DNA of 64,000 nt from Chitinophaga chungangae (GTDB taxonomy: Bacteria; Bacteroidota; Bacteroidia; Chitinophagales; Chitinophagaceae). Of the stretch, positions 51,095 through 61,433 are shown piece by piece. The notes beneath the pieces are model-generated. The model was not told where the DNA came from. It was given only the letters and a program-made list of their open reading frames with translations, and made no database searches. The position numbers were made by a program, and so were the translations under genes. Position 1 is the first letter of the stretch, and the number at the start of each line of letters is the position of its first letter. The stretch spans positions 778,737-842,736 of the forward strand of contig NZ_JAGHKP010000002.1 in the NCBI RefSeq assembly GCF_017742215.1, written 5' to 3'.

Positions 51095-54000
51095 ATGGAA
51101 AAAGTGAGCCAAGAGTTGGGTTTGTATCGTGCGGAGTTTGAACATGATGCGTGCGGTACGGGCTTTACCGCCCATATTAAAGGTAGGAAGTCGCACCAGA
51201 TTATCCGTGACGCGCTGACCATGTTGGAAAACATGGAGCACCGCGGTGCGTGCGGCTGTGAACGTACTACCGGTGATGGGGCCGGCATTCTCATCCAGAT
51301 GCCGCATGAATTTCTGTATGCGGAATGTCTGAAATTAGGTATCCGCCTTCCCGAAACCGGTAAATACGGCGTGGGAATGGTGTTCTTCCCGAAAGAGCCC
51401 CGCTGGCGCGAAGAGTGCCGCGAGATCATACAACGCTGCGCGGAAAAACTGGGCCTCGAAATTCTCGGTTACCGTAAAGTGCCCGTTCGCCCGGATGGCA
51501 TCGGCGAAACCGCTTTGTCCGTAGAGCCGGAAATCGAACAGCTGTTCATCGCTTGTCCTTACCAGATCTCCGATCCGGAAGAGTTCGAGCGCAAATTGTT
51601 CGTACTGCGTAATTATATTACCAAAACCGTTCGCAATTCCATCCCGAAAGATAAAGCCGAAATTTATTTCGCATCGCTGTCCAGCAAAACGATCGTTTAT
51701 AAAGGACAGCTCACCACTTACCAGGTAGGTCATTATTATACCGACCTCCGCGACGAGCGCATGGTATCCGCCTTCGGTCTTATCCACAGCCGTTTCGCCA
51801 CCAACACCTTCCCCAGCTGGAAGCTCGCGCATCCGTTCCGTTACATCGCCCACAACGGCGAGATCAACACGCTGAAAGGCAACCTGAACTGGCTGCGCGC
51901 AGGCGAAACCAGCTTCGTGACCAAATATTTCACGCCCGAGGAAATGGAAATGCTGTCGCCGATCGTAGACGAAGGCCAGTCTGATTCCGCCTGCCTCGAC
52001 AACGTGATCGAACTGCTGAACCTCACCGGCCGTTCCCTCCCGCATGTAATGATGATGCTGATCCCCGAAGCATGGGATGGCAACGATGCGATGGACCCCG
52101 TGAAAAAAGCATTCTACGAATACCACGCTTCCCTCATGGAGCCCTGGGACGGCCCCGCTTCCATCTCTTTCACGGATGGTAAGCTGATCGGCGCTACGCT
52201 GGACAGGAACGGCCTTCGCCCTTCCCGCTTCGTGGTAACGAAAGACGACCGGGTGATCATGGCTTCCGAAGCCGGCGTATTGCCCATCGATCCTAAAAAT
52301 GTAAAAGAAAAAGGCCGTCTCCAGCCGGGCAAAATGTTCGTGGTGGATATGGAACAGGGCCGCATTATCGGCGACGAAGAGCTGAAGCAGGGCATTTGCT
52401 CCCAGCAGCCTTACGCCGAGTGGCTGAATAAATATAAGATCCGTCTCGACGAACTGCCCGAGCCGCGTGTGACTTTCACGCACCTCGAGCAGGAGCAGAT
52501 CTTTAAATACCAGCGCGCTTTCGGTTATTCCACCGAAGACCTGGAAACGATCATCGCGCCGATGGCGATAGATGGTAAAGAGCCGATCGGTTCCATGGGC
52601 ACAGACGTTCCCCTGGCCATTCTCAGCGATCAGCCGCAACACCTGGGCAACTATTTCAAACAACTGTTCGCGCAGGTAACCAATCCGCCGATCGACCCGA
52701 TCAGGGAAAGACTGGTGATGAGCCTGGCCACTTTCCTGGGCAACAACGGCAACCTGCTCGACGAAGATCCGCTGCACTGCCACAGCGTGGCACTGCCGCA
52801 CCCGATCCTGACCAATTACGAGCTGGAAAAGATCCGCAGCATCGATACCGGCATCTTCCAGGCTAAAACTTTACATACTTATTTCAAGGCAGACGGTAAG
52901 CCCGGCTCTCTCGAAAAAGGCCTCGCGCGCCTTTGCCGTTACGCGGTAGACGCAGTGGAAGACGGTTTCGAGGTGATCATCCTGTCAGACAGGGCGATCG
53001 ATTCCGAGCACGCCGCTATTCCTTCCCTGCTGGCGCTTTCAGCCGTACACCACCACCTCATCCGCAAGGGTTACCGCGGGCAGGTTGGCCTGGTAGTGGA
53101 AGCGGGCGATGTTTTGGAAGTGCATCACTTCGCGTGCCTGCTGGGTTTCGGCGCCACCGCCATCAACCCGTACCTGGCGCTCAGCACCATCCGCGACATG
53201 CGCCTGAGAGGCAAGCTGCAAACGGACCTGGACGTAGACAAACTGAAAAAGAACTATATCAAAGCCATCTGCGAAGGGCTCTTTAAAGTGTTCTCCAAGA
53301 TGGGCATCTCCACCCTGCAATCTTACCAGGGCGCGCAGATCTTTGAAATACTCGGCATCAACAAATCCGTGGTAGACAAATATTTCACCGGCGCCGTTTC
53401 CCGCATACAGGGCATGGGCCTCGATGAGATCGCACAGGAAACGCTCGCCAAACACTGGACAGGTTATGGCCGGAAAGAAACGCCGGTACAGCGCCTCAGC
53501 ACTGGCGGCGTATACCAGTGGAAACGCAAAGGTGAATTCCACCTTTTCAACCCCACTACCATTCACCTGCTGCAGTATTCCACCCGCATGAACGATTACG
53601 GCATTTTCAAAAAATATTCAAAAGCCGTAAACGACCAGAGCGAAAAAGCAGCCACGCTGCGCAGCCAGTTCACCTTCAAACGCAACCGCAACCCGGTGCC
53701 GATCGAAGAAGTGGAATCCGCTGAAAGCATCCTGAAACGTTTCGCCACCGGCGCGATGAGCTTCGGCTCCATCAGCCACGAAGCCCACTCCACGCTGGCC
53801 GTAGCCATGAACCGCATCGGCGCGAAAAGCAATACCGGCGAGGGCGGCGAAGACGAAATGCGGTATGAGTTATTGTCCAACGGCGATTCCATGCGCTCCG
53901 CCATCAAACAGGTAGCATCCGCCCGCTTCGGGGTAACCAGCTACTACCTGACCAATGCGGACGAGCTGCAGATTAAAATGGCGCAGGGCGCCAAACCCGG

Positions 54001-55624
54001 CGAGGGCGGCCAGCTGCCCGGCCACAAGGTAGACGATTGGATCGGCAAGGTTCGTCATGCTACGCCCGGCGTAGGTTTGATATCGCCGCCGCCGCACCAC
54101 GATATTTATTCCATCGAAGATCTGGCCCAGCTGATCTTTGACCTGAAAAACGCCAACCGCGCCGCGCGCATCAGCGTGAAGCTGGTATCGAAAGCCGGCG
54201 TGGGCACCATTGCCGCGGGCGTTGCCAAAGCGCATGCCGATGTGATCCTGGTTTCAGGGCACGACGGCGGTACGGGCGCATCTCCCATCAGCTCCATCAA
54301 ACACGCTGGTTTGCCCTGGGAGCTTGGCCTGGCTGAAACGCACCAAACGCTCGTTCGAAACAAACTCCGCAGCCGCGTAACGCTGCAAACCGACGGTCAG
54401 CTGAAAACCGGCCGCGACATTGCGATCGCCACGCTGCTGGGCGCCGAAGAATGGGGCGTAGCCACTGCCGCTCTCGTAGTGGAAGGCTGCATCATGATGC
54501 GCAAATGTCACCTCAACACCTGCCCCGTGGGCGTTGCCACGCAAGATCCCGATCTGCGCAAACGCTTCAACGGTTCGGCCGATGCCGTAGTGAACTTCTT
54601 CCGCTTCCTGGTCGCCGAGTTCCGCGAGATCATGGCCGAACTGGGCTTCCGCACCGTGGAAGAAATGGTGGGACAGGTAGACGTGCTGAAAGTACGCGAG
54701 AACATTACTCACTGGAAATACAAACGCCTCGACCTTTCTCCCGTACTGTACCGCGAACCGGCTTCTGACGAAACCGGCCTGTACAAACAGGAAGAACAGG
54801 ACCATGGCCTGGCGGAAGTGCTCGACTGGCAGCTGCTGAAAGCCGCTAAACCCGCGCTGGACAATAAAACCCGCGTGTATGGTACTTACAAGGTGAAAAA
54901 TACGGACCGTACCATTGGCACCATTCTTTCCAACGAAATTTCCAAACGTTACAAAAGCGAAGGGTTACCGGAAGACACCATTCACAATAAATTCACCGGT
55001 TCCGCCGGCCAGAGCTTCGGCGCGTTCAACACCAAAGGCGTAACGCTCGAGCTGGAAGGCGAAGCGAACGACTACTTCGGCAAGGGCCTTTCCGGCGCCA
55101 AGCTGATCCTTTACCCGTCTACCGAAGCGGGCTTCAAAGCGGAAGAGAACATCATCGCGGGCAATGTGGCGCTGTACGGCGCAACATCCGGCGAGGCGTA
55201 CATCCGCGGTAAAGCCGGCGAACGCTTCTGCGTACGCAACTCCGGCGCAACGGTGGTAGTGGAAGGCACCGGCGACCACGGCTGCGAATACATGACCGGC
55301 GGCAAAGCCGTGATCCTCGGCGAAACGGGCCGCAACTTCGGTGCGGGCATGAGCGGCGGTATCGCTTTCGTGTACGATGTGAAAAATACCTTTGCGGCGC
55401 AGTGCAACCTGGATATGATCGACCTGGACCCTGTGGGCGAAGAAGACGCGGCCATTCTCCAGGACCTGATCACCAAACACCACGCTTATACCAACAGTAC
55501 GGTGGCCAAGTTCATCCTGAAAGACTGGGAGAACCAGCTGCGCCACTTCGTGAAAGTGTTCCCGAAAGAATACAAGGCGGCCCTCAAGGCAGCGGCCACG
55601 AAAAGCGTGAAGAGCAAAGCGTAA
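51095..55624 (+). CDS. gltB: Glutamate synthase large subunit
   Basis: With GltD, makes two glutamate from glutamine and 2-oxoglutarate. The 1509-residue chain has the class II glutaminase domain with nucleophile Cys21 in HDACGTGF, so a 20-residue propeptide is probably removed. Then a central domain, the FMN synthase domain (SNTGEGGEDEMRY, KPGEGGQLPGHKV, SGHDGGTGASP), the 3Fe-4S cysteines in CIMMRKCHLNTCPVGVA, and the C-terminal GxGxG barrel (GSAGQSFGAF to GGIAFVYD). Followed 36 bp later by gltD. Confidence 0.97.
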   Translation: MEKVSQELGLYRAEFEHDACGTGFTAHIKGRKSHQIIRDALTMLENMEHRGACGCERTTGDGAGILIQMPHEFLYAECLKLGIRLPETGKYGVGMVFFPKEPRWREECREIIQRCAEKLGLEILGYRKVPVRPDGIGETALSVEPEIEQLFIACPYQISDPEEFERKLFVLRNYITKTVRNSIPKDKAEIYFASLSSKTIVYKGQLTTYQVGHYYTDLRDERMVSAFGLIHSRFATNTFPSWKLAHPFRYIAHNGEINTLKGNLNWLRAGETSFVTKYFTPEEMEMLSPIVDEGQSDSACLDNVIELLNLTGRSLPHVMMMLIPEAWDGNDAMDPVKKAFYEYHASLMEPWDGPASISFTDGKLIGATLDRNGLRPSRFVVTKDDRVIMASEAGVLPIDPKNVKEKGRLQPGKMFVVDMEQGRIIGDEELKQGICSQQPYAEWLNKYKIRLDELPEPRVTFTHLEQEQIFKYQRAFGYSTEDLETIIAPMAIDGKEPIGSMGTDVPLAILSDQPQHLGNYFKQLFAQVTNPPIDPIRERLVMSLATFLGNNGNLLDEDPLHCHSVALPHPILTNYELEKIRSIDTGIFQAKTLHTYFKADGKPGSLEKGLARLCRYAVDAVEDGFEVIILSDRAIDSEHAAIPSLLALSAVHHHLIRKGYRGQVGLVVEAGDVLEVHHFACLLGFGATAINPYLALSTIRDMRLRGKLQTDLDVDKLKKNYIKAICEGLFKVFSKMGISTLQSYQGAQIFEILGINKSVVDKYFTGAVSRIQGMGLDEIAQETLAKHWTGYGRKETPVQRLSTGGVYQWKRKGEFHLFNPTTIHLLQYSTRMNDYGIFKKYSKAVNDQSEKAATLRSQFTFKRNRNPVPIEEVESAESILKRFATGAMSFGSISHEAHSTLAVAMNRIGAKSNTGEGGEDEMRYELLSNGDSMRSAIKQVASARFGVTSYYLTNADELQIKMAQGAKPGEGGQLPGHKVDDWIGKVRHATPGVGLISPPPHHDIYSIEDLAQLIFDLKNANRAARISVKLVSKAGVGTIAAGVAKAHADVILVSGHDGGTGASPISSIKHAGLPWELGLAETHQTLVRNKLRSRVTLQTDGQLKTGRDIAIATLLGAEEWGVATAALVVEGCIMMRKCHLNTCPVGVATQDPDLRKRFNGSADAVVNFFRFLVAEFREIMAELGFRTVEEMVGQVDVLKVRENITHWKYKRLDLSPVLYREPASDETGLYKQEEQDHGLAEVLDWQLLKAAKPALDNKTRVYGTYKVKNTDRTIGTILSNEISKRYKSEGLPEDTIHNKFTGSAGQSFGAFNTKGVTLELEGEANDYFGKGLSGAKLILYPSTEAGFKAEENIIAGNVALYGATSGEAYIRGKAGERFCVRNSGATVVVEGTGDHGCEYMTGGKAVILGETGRNFGAGMSGGIAFVYDVKNTFAAQCNLDMIDLDPVGEEDAAILQDLITKHHAYTNSTVAKFILKDWENQLRHFVKVFPKEYKAALKAAATKSVKSKA

Positions 55625-55660
55625 CAAACAAATTTTAAAAGCGGACAAGCAGAGACAGAT

Positions 55661-57136
55661 ATGGGTAAACCAACAGGATTTCTGGAATTTACAAGGGAGC
55701 TTCCCGGCAAAGCTGATCCCAAACAAAGGGTGAAGCACTACAATGAATTTGTGGAGCGGTTCAGCGAACCGAAGCTCAACGAACAGGCGGCGCGTTGCAT
55801 GAACTGCGGCGTTCCCTTCTGCCACAGCGGTTGCCCGCTGGGCAACGTGATCCCGGAATTTAACGATGCCGTTTACAGGAAAGACTGGCAGGAAGCATAC
55901 GACGTGCTTACTTCCACCAACAACTTCCCCGAATTCACCGGTCGTATTTGCCCGGCTCCCTGCGAAAGCGCCTGCGTACTGGGCATCAACCAGCCGCCGG
56001 TAGCCATCGAGGAGATCGAAAAACATATTATTGAAGTTGCTTTCGATAAAGGACTGGTAAAAGCCAAAACACCGCGCGTGCGCACCGGCAAAAAAGTAGC
56101 CGTGATCGGTTCCGGCCCCGCTGGGCTGGCCGCCGCCGCACAGCTGAACTATGCCGGCCACAACGTAACCGTGTTTGAAAGAGACGATAAGCCCGGCGGC
56201 CTTCTCCGCTATGGCATCCCGGATTTCAAGCTGGAAAAATGGGTGATCGAGCGCAGGATATCGCTGCTGGAAGAAGAAGGCATCGAGTTCCGCTGCAACG
56301 CCAACGTAGGCGTAAACGTGAGCGTGAACGACCTGCTGCGCGAATACAATGCCGTAGTGCTGGCGGGCGGTTCCACCATTCCCCGCGACCTTAACATTCC
56401 GGGCCGCGAACTGAAAGGCGTGCATTTCGCCATGGACTTCCTGAAACAACAGAATAAAAGGGTAAGTAACATAAAAGTAGACGGTGAAGACATTCTTGCA
56501 AAAGGAAAGAATGTAGTGGTGATCGGCGGTGGAGACACCGGTTCGGATTGCGTAGGCACTTCCAACCGCCATGGCGCGGTCAGCGTCACGCAGCTGGAAC
56601 TGTTGCCGAAACCTCCGGGCGAAAGAACGGAGCTGATGCCCTGGCCTACTTACCCGATGGTGCTGAAAACCTCTTCTTCCCACGAAGAAGGCGCGGACCG
56701 CAAATGGGCCATTGCAACGAAAAAATTCGTGGGCGACGACAAAGGCAACCTGAAAGGGCTGCTGCTGGTAGACCTGCAATGGTCGCTCGGCGAAAACGGC
56801 GCACCGGCAAGGTTCACCGAAGTGCCTGGCTCGGAAAGAGAAGTTCCCTGCGAACTGGCTTTCCTGGCAATGGGTTTCTTACACCCGCAATATAAAGGAC
56901 TGCTGGAAGACCTCGGCGTTGAAACAGACGACCGCGGCAATGTGAAAGCGACTGAAAAAGCTTATCAAACCTCCATCCCCAAGGTATTTGCAGCGGGCGA
57001 CATGCGTCGCGGGCAATCCCTGGTGGTATGGGCGATCAGTGAGGGGCGCGAATGTGCGAGAAAGGTAGATGAGTTTCTGATGGGCAGTTCCCAATTGGAA
57101 AGCAAGGACCATTCGTTGATGTTCTTGTCTATGTAA
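55661..57136 (+). CDS. gltD: Glutamate synthase small subunit
   Basis: Supplies electrons from NADPH to GltB. The 491-residue protein has the N-terminal iron-sulfur cysteines ([19 protein letters not shown] and [17 protein letters not shown]), the FAD motif [17 protein letters not shown], and the NADPH motif [12 protein letters not shown]. The C-terminal part [25 protein letters not shown] closes the FAD site. A terminator-like hairpin follows about 55 bp after its stop. Confidence 0.97.
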   Translation: MGKPTGFLEFTRELPGKADPKQRVKHYNEFVERFSEPKLNEQAARCMNCGVPFCHSGCPLGNVIPEFNDAVYRKDWQEAYDVLTSTNNFPEFTGRICPAPCESACVLGINQPPVAIEEIEKHIIEVAFDKGLVKAKTPRVRTGKKVAVIGSGPAGLAAAAQLNYAGHNVTVFERDDKPGGLLRYGIPDFKLEKWVIERRISLLEEEGIEFRCNANVGVNVSVNDLLREYNAVVLAGGSTIPRDLNIPGRELKGVHFAMDFLKQQNKRVSNIKVDGEDILAKGKNVVVIGGGDTGSDCVGTSNRHGAVSVTQLELLPKPPGERTELMPWPTYPMVLKTSSSHEEGADRKWAIATKKFVGDDKGNLKGLLLVDLQWSLGENGAPARFTEVPGSEREVPCELAFLAMGFLHPQYKGLLEDLGVETDDRGNVKATEKAYQTSIPKVFAAGDMRRGQSLVVWAISEGRECARKVDEFLMGSSQLESKDHSLMFLSM

Positions 57137-57192
57137 CCCGATTTTTAAGTCTTCTCATAAGCAGGTTTAGATTTTGTTGTAACCTTCAGCCG

Positions 57193-57221
57193 GGCCGGGT
57201 TTTTACCCGGCCTTTATTTTT
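57193..57221 (+). terminator. Intrinsic terminator of the gltBD operon
   Basis: GGCCGGGT (57193-57200), 4-nt loop, ACCCGGCC (57205-57212), followed by a T-rich tail. Confidence 0.8.
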
Positions 57222-57299
57222 CCCTGAACCTTCGGCCGGCCATGAATTTGATATTGTTTTTATTTGTTAAATTTATATTCCTAACCAAATTGAAACTCT

Positions 57300-58148
57300 A
57301 TGCGTTGGCAAGGACGCCGCCAAAGCGGTAACGTTGAAGACCGTCGCGGTTCATCGCGCGGGGGCCTGGTGGCAGGCGGTGGCATCGGCGCCATCGTGAT
57401 CGCCGTGATCATTTATTTCCTCGGCGGCGATCCCTCACAGGTGCTCGACATGCAACAACAGCAAGCCGGCCCGCAACAACAACTTTCGCCGGAACAGCAG
57501 GCTGCCGAAGCGGAAGCCGATTCACTGGTGCGCGTAGTGCTGAAAGAAACAGAGGATGTCTGGAACAAAGAGTTCGCGCAGATGAACCAGCAATACGTGG
57601 AACCAAAACTGATCCTGTTCTCCGGGATGGTGCAATCCGCCTGCGGCGGCGCATCCGCGGCATCCGGCCCGTTCTACTGCCCGGCAGATCAGCAGGTGTA
57701 CATCGACCTTTCTTTTTACAACGAGCTGGAAAACCAGCTCAACGCCCCTGGAGATTTTGCCATGGCATACGTGGTAGCGCATGAAGTAGGTCACCATGTG
57801 CAGAACCTTCTCGGCATCTCCGAAAAAGTACAAGCACAGCGCGGCCGCCTCAGCGAAGCGGAGTACAATAAACTCTCCGTGAAACTCGAACTGCAGGCCG
57901 ATTTTCTCGCCGGCCTCTGGGCCCATCATACCGCGAAACTGCAAAACGTGATCGAGCCGGGCGACATCGAAGAAGCGCTGAACGCCGCCAACGCCATCGG
58001 CGACGACCGCCTGCAGAAACAGTCGCGCGGATACGTGGTGCCCGACGCATTCACACACGGAACTTCCGCCCAAAGGATGTACTGGTTCAAGAAAGGTTTT
58101 GAGACCGGCGACATCCGCCAGGGCGATACCTTCAATAACGAACGATGA
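57300..58148 (+). CDS. YpfJ-type neutral zinc metallopeptidase
   Basis: A 282-residue membrane-anchored protein: basic N-terminus, one helix (about 22-43, GGLVAGGGIGAIVIAVIIYFLGG), then the domain of PF04228 with VQSACGGASAASGPFYCPADQQVYIDLSFY and His161-Glu162-x-x-His165 in VVAHEVGHHVQNLLG, the zinc site, and the C-terminal DAFTHGTSAQRMYWFKKGFETGDIRQGDTF. Gln-rich linker at 50-70. The substrate is unknown. Its end overlaps the next gene by 4 bp. Confidence 0.93.
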   Translation: MRWQGRRQSGNVEDRRGSSRGGLVAGGGIGAIVIAVIIYFLGGDPSQVLDMQQQQAGPQQQLSPEQQAAEAEADSLVRVVLKETEDVWNKEFAQMNQQYVEPKLILFSGMVQSACGGASAASGPFYCPADQQVYIDLSFYNELENQLNAPGDFAMAYVVAHEVGHHVQNLLGISEKVQAQRGRLSEAEYNKLSVKLELQADFLAGLWAHHTAKLQNVIEPGDIEEALNAANAIGDDRLQKQSRGYVVPDAFTHGTSAQRMYWFKKGFETGDIRQGDTFNNER

Positions 58149-58699
58149 AAAAACAGATCGTCTGGAAAGCGCTCCATTACGAAATGATGGAGTATTGCAA
58201 CGTGGAGATCACGGAAACGGATATACGGATCGACGGGTCCATTGTCGGGTTTGGAGACGACACGCCTTTTTCCGTTACCTACGATATTATTACAGACCGC
58301 AACTGGGAAATAACCGCCCTCGAAATGGCCGTGGAGCGCTCGGGCGATTGCACCTGGATCTCCATCCAGCGCGATCCTGACGGTAAGTGGACCCAAAGCG
58401 GCCACCCGCGCCCCGAATGGTTCGAATGCACCGACATCGATATTTCCCTCACCCCTTTCACCAACACCCTGCCCATCCGCCGCCTCAACCTGCCGCTGAA
58501 CGAAAAACGCGAACTGCAGGTGCTTTACATCAACGTTTTCGACAACGAGATCAAACCGCTTTCGCAATGTTATACCCGTCTTTCAGAAAATAAATATCTC
58601 TTCGATGGCGTGGCGAAAGATTTTAAAGCGGAGATCACTGTAGACGAAGATGGCCTGGTAACGGACTATCCCGGGCTTTTCACCCGCGTGAATCCTTAA
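58145..58699 (+). CDS. Putative glycolipid-binding protein (PF06475)
   Basis: A 184-residue beta-rich protein without a signal peptide. IVWKALHYEMMEYCNVEITETDIRIDGSIVGFGDDTPFSVTYDIITDRNWEI and FTNTLPIRRLNLPLNEKRELQVLYINVFDNEIKPLSQCYTRLSENKYLFD match the COG3554 putative glycolipid-binding family, whose biochemical role is unproven. It overlaps the metallopeptidase gene (ATGA, 4 bp), so it is translationally coupled to it. Its stop codon overlaps the stop of the convergent lipase gene (4 bp). Confidence 0.85.
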   Translation: MKKQIVWKALHYEMMEYCNVEITETDIRIDGSIVGFGDDTPFSVTYDIITDRNWEITALEMAVERSGDCTWISIQRDPDGKWTQSGHPRPEWFECTDIDISLTPFTNTLPIRRLNLPLNEKRELQVLYINVFDNEIKPLSQCYTRLSENKYLFDGVAKDFKAEITVDEDGLVTDYPGLFTRVNP

Positions 58700-59768
58700 T
58701 ATTTGTAATGTTTTTTCAGCAAAAAAAGATAGGCTTCCGGCGCATGATGCACAAAAACATTTTTGCCGTCGAAAGGAAAATGCTGATGATAATCTGCATC
58801 CGCCAGCAACACGACGGGCGTGCCGCAAGTCATGTAATTATTGCTGAAAGCGTACGCCGGCTGTTGCATTTCTTTCAGATGCCGGTGTGAGATCTTGTAC
58901 ATAAATCTTCCCAGGTACTTCTGAAACCTGCGCACAGAGCGGTTGGTAGTCCGCTGCATTTTGTTGTACACGCCCCGCGCATACCACCGCACGATCAGGT
59001 TTTGCTGTTTGATCTGTTTGTCCGCATTCAGAAAAGGATTGATCCTGTTAAAGTCTCCTTTGGTTTGCAGGGAGAGCGGCGTTTCCGGCACCCAGTCGTC
59101 GCTGTTCACGATGCGGAACGCCCAGCCGTTGGCGGTGATGCTTTCAAAATCGTACGCATAATACAGGTTGCCGGGTTTGGGCGCGGCGCTGCAATAGGTT
59201 TTGTATCGAATGTCTGAAGGCATGCCGGGCAAATATTGCAGGTACGAGCGCGTGAGAAAAGCAATCGCGCCGCCCTGGCTGTGGCCGACGATGATAAATT
59301 CTTTCACGCCTCCGGCATACATGGCTTTGATTTGTTTTACGATATCAGGTGCCATAAAACCGAGCGCGACCGTCCAACCCACATGCACATACGCGGTGCT
59401 GTCGTTGGCCGCCAGTTTGTAATCCCAGTGGGTGGAATCGTTCAGCTGCAGCGTGCCGTTGGCGGGGATCATGGCGGCGTAGAAATTAGCGAGCCAGCTC
59501 ACGTCTTTCGGAATAGTGCCGCGGATGCGGATCACGCCCACGCCGTCGTTTCTTTTCCACACCGCGAACCGGTTAAAAAATCCTACTTCCGGGGAAAGGT
59601 ATACGAGCGAAAATTTTTCAGGGTGTTTTTTACTGAAGCTGGCGCTGTCTCCCCGTTCGGGAAGGCTCATCACATCAACATATTCCTGGGGATCGAAACC
59701 GGGTTTCAGTTGCTGTGCCTGGATGGGGAGGAAATGCAGCACAGGAGAACCCACAAAACAGGGCGCAT
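58696..59768 (-). CDS. Class 3 lipase-like exported protein with a frameshift in its signal peptide
   Basis: The body is a lipase: VGHSQGGAIAF has the Ser nucleophile, with YCSAAPKPGNLYYAYDFE and IVNSDDWVPETP later. In its own frame there is no ATG between the divergent GNAT gene and the mature part (QLKPGFDPQE). Another frame, starting with ATG at 59768, gives the signal-peptide-like MRPVLWVLLCCI; one extra base in the three-A run at 59732-59734 would join it to FLPIQAQ-QLKPG, making a normal signal peptide and a 357-residue protein. Frameshift, sequencing error or an alternative GTG start are the options. Substrate unknown. Confidence 0.75.
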
Positions 59769-59853
59769 GCGTTTTTTTGTAAACATAACAAAAAAGATGT
59801 TCTATTGTTGATATCGCGTAAATTGCAAATCTCGTACCCTTATCCGAAACTAT

Positions 59854-60351
59854 ATGCTTACGATTTCCATGGCAACGCCGGAACAAACCCACATCATCCG
59901 CGGGATCGCGCAAATTACGTGGCCGGTTACGTTTGGCGATATTCTCACCAAAGACCAGCTGGATTACATGATGAACATGATGTACAGCGAAACATCGCTG
60001 CACGACCAGATGCGCAACAAAGGCCATGTGTTCCTGCTGGCGCAGGCTGACGGCGAGTTTGGCGGTTATGCTTCTTACGAATTGAATTACCGGGGCAAAC
60101 CGGTATCAAAGTTGCATAAAATATACGTGCTGCCGCATATGCAGGGCAAAAACATGGGCCGGGCGCTTGTGAGCGAAGTGGCCGCCATTGCGAGGAAAGC
60201 CGGGATGGAATACCTTTCATTGAACGTGAACCGCCAGAATAACGCAGTCGGTTTTTACGAACGGTACGGTTTCACGAAAGTGGGGGAAGAAGATATCGAT
60301 ATCGGGAATGGTTATTTTATGAACGACGCGGTGATGCAAATGAAGTTATAA
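59854..60351 (+). CDS. GNAT family N-acetyltransferase
   Basis: A 165-residue acetyltransferase of the GNAT fold: [47 protein letters not shown] contains the acetyl-CoA motif QGKNMGRAL, and [39 protein letters not shown] is the usual C-terminal part. The substrate is unknown. RlpA gene follows after 7 bp, so both are likely on one transcript. Divergent from the lipase gene. Confidence 0.93.
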   Translation: MLTISMATPEQTHIIRGIAQITWPVTFGDILTKDQLDYMMNMMYSETSLHDQMRNKGHVFLLAQADGEFGGYASYELNYRGKPVSKLHKIYVLPHMQGKNMGRALVSEVAAIARKAGMEYLSLNVNRQNNAVGFYERYGFTKVGEEDIDIGNGYFMNDAVMQMKL

Positions 60352-60358
60352 ACAGGCT

Positions 60359-60727
60359 ATGATACCAACAAAAAACCTGATGCCAATTCTGGCGGTGATG
60401 CTGCTGCTCACCGCTTCCTGTTCACGCAAAGTGACGCAGAGCGGAAAAGCGTCTTATTACGCAGACAAGTTCCAGGGCCGGAAAACCGCCAGCGGCGAGA
60501 CTTTCAAACAAAACCGGATGACAGCCGCGCATCAAACCCTTCCTTTCGGCACCAAAGTAAAAGTAACCAACCTCGACAACGGCAAAACCATAAAAGTTCG
60601 TGTAAACGACCGCGGGCCCTTCGTTTCCGGGCGCATCATCGACCTGTCCAAAAAAGCGGCGCGCAAGCTCGGCATGGTGCAGGCGGGCGTTGCGAACGTA
60701 AAGATCAAATACAAAAAGAAACGGTAA
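60359..60727 (+). CDS. rlpA: RlpA-family septal ring lytic transglycosylase-like lipoprotein
   Basis: A 122-residue lipoprotein (lipobox TASC, about residue 21) with a double-psi beta-barrel: [78 protein letters not shown] (shown in its family order, in parts). The Asp and His residues of the RlpA active site (RVNDRGPF and [10 protein letters not shown]) are present. It has no C-terminal SPOR domain, unlike classical RlpA, so septal targeting is uncertain. It would cleave glycan strands lacking stem peptides. Confidence 0.9.
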   Translation: MIPTKNLMPILAVMLLLTASCSRKVTQSGKASYYADKFQGRKTASGETFKQNRMTAAHQTLPFGTKVKVTNLDNGKTIKVRVNDRGPFVSGRIIDLSKKAARKLGMVQAGVANVKIKYKKKR

Positions 60728-60826
60728 AACCTTTCCGCGCTTGTTAATTCTCCTTTAAAAACAGTGCCCTCCGCTTTCTTTTAACAAAATTTCGTCATAT
60801 ATTCGGGTAAAGTGATGTGTTCACCC

Positions 60827-61357
60827 ATGGATAGCTGGTTTTATCTTCCCACCGTTTCCGATGAACGCCCTCCGATGACCAACTTGCCCACTTACCCGGA
60901 TTTTACCCTTACCCTTTCCGGCAACGATTGGCGGCAGGCAGAATTTATCAACATCAGCAAACTGTGTGCAGTTGGCGAGGAGGTGGATGAGATCAAGGAA
61001 GTATGGATCAATCACAGCCGCGAATTTACCGACGGCGTCCGTTCCTTTCATCGGCTTCATATCCGCCGCCACATTGGCGCAGCGGAACTTTTTATTCCTT
61101 TGTTCGAACTGAAGGCCCTTCTTAAAACCCACACCCTTGGCAGCATTGCGCTCGACGACCGGCCGGGTTTCGTTAAACACGGTTTTGCCCTCAACACGCC
61201 CACCGGCTACTTTTACGGTCTTGAAGAAAACGGCGTCGTAAAATCTCTCGGCGTACATACGGCCACCGGCCTGGCAGACCGCGAGATCGCCCGCCTCGTT
61301 AAAAACTTCTCCCTCATTTACGTTCACTGGTGCAACTGCAACATCCTCACCCCATGA
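60827..61357 (+). CDS. Hypothetical protein, no recognised family
   Basis: A ~176-residue protein, no signal peptide or membrane helix; mixed alpha/beta composition, with FHRLHIRRHIGAAELFIPLFELKALLKT in the middle and a Cys-rich end (VHWCNCNILTP). The start may be ATG 60827 or ATG 60875 (MTNLPTYP). A GTG at 60812 also exists. The coding frame is clear, but I cannot relate it to a family. Confidence 0.5.
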   Translation: MDSWFYLPTVSDERPPMTNLPTYPDFTLTLSGNDWRQAEFINISKLCAVGEEVDEIKEVWINHSREFTDGVRSFHRLHIRRHIGAAELFIPLFELKALLKTHTLGSIALDDRPGFVKHGFALNTPTGYFYGLEENGVVKSLGVHTATGLADREIARLVKNFSLIYVHWCNCNILTP

Positions 61358-61433
61358 ACCGATGTCTCAGCCAATTGTCACTTTTTACCCGCCGCGCTTG
61401 CATCTGCGGTAACTCTCGATTTTATTTGTAATC

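Noticed and set aside
54965-56779. 604-codon minus-strand open frame opposite gltB/gltD
   Set aside because: Spans the junction of two clear plus-strand genes in antisense; no domain.
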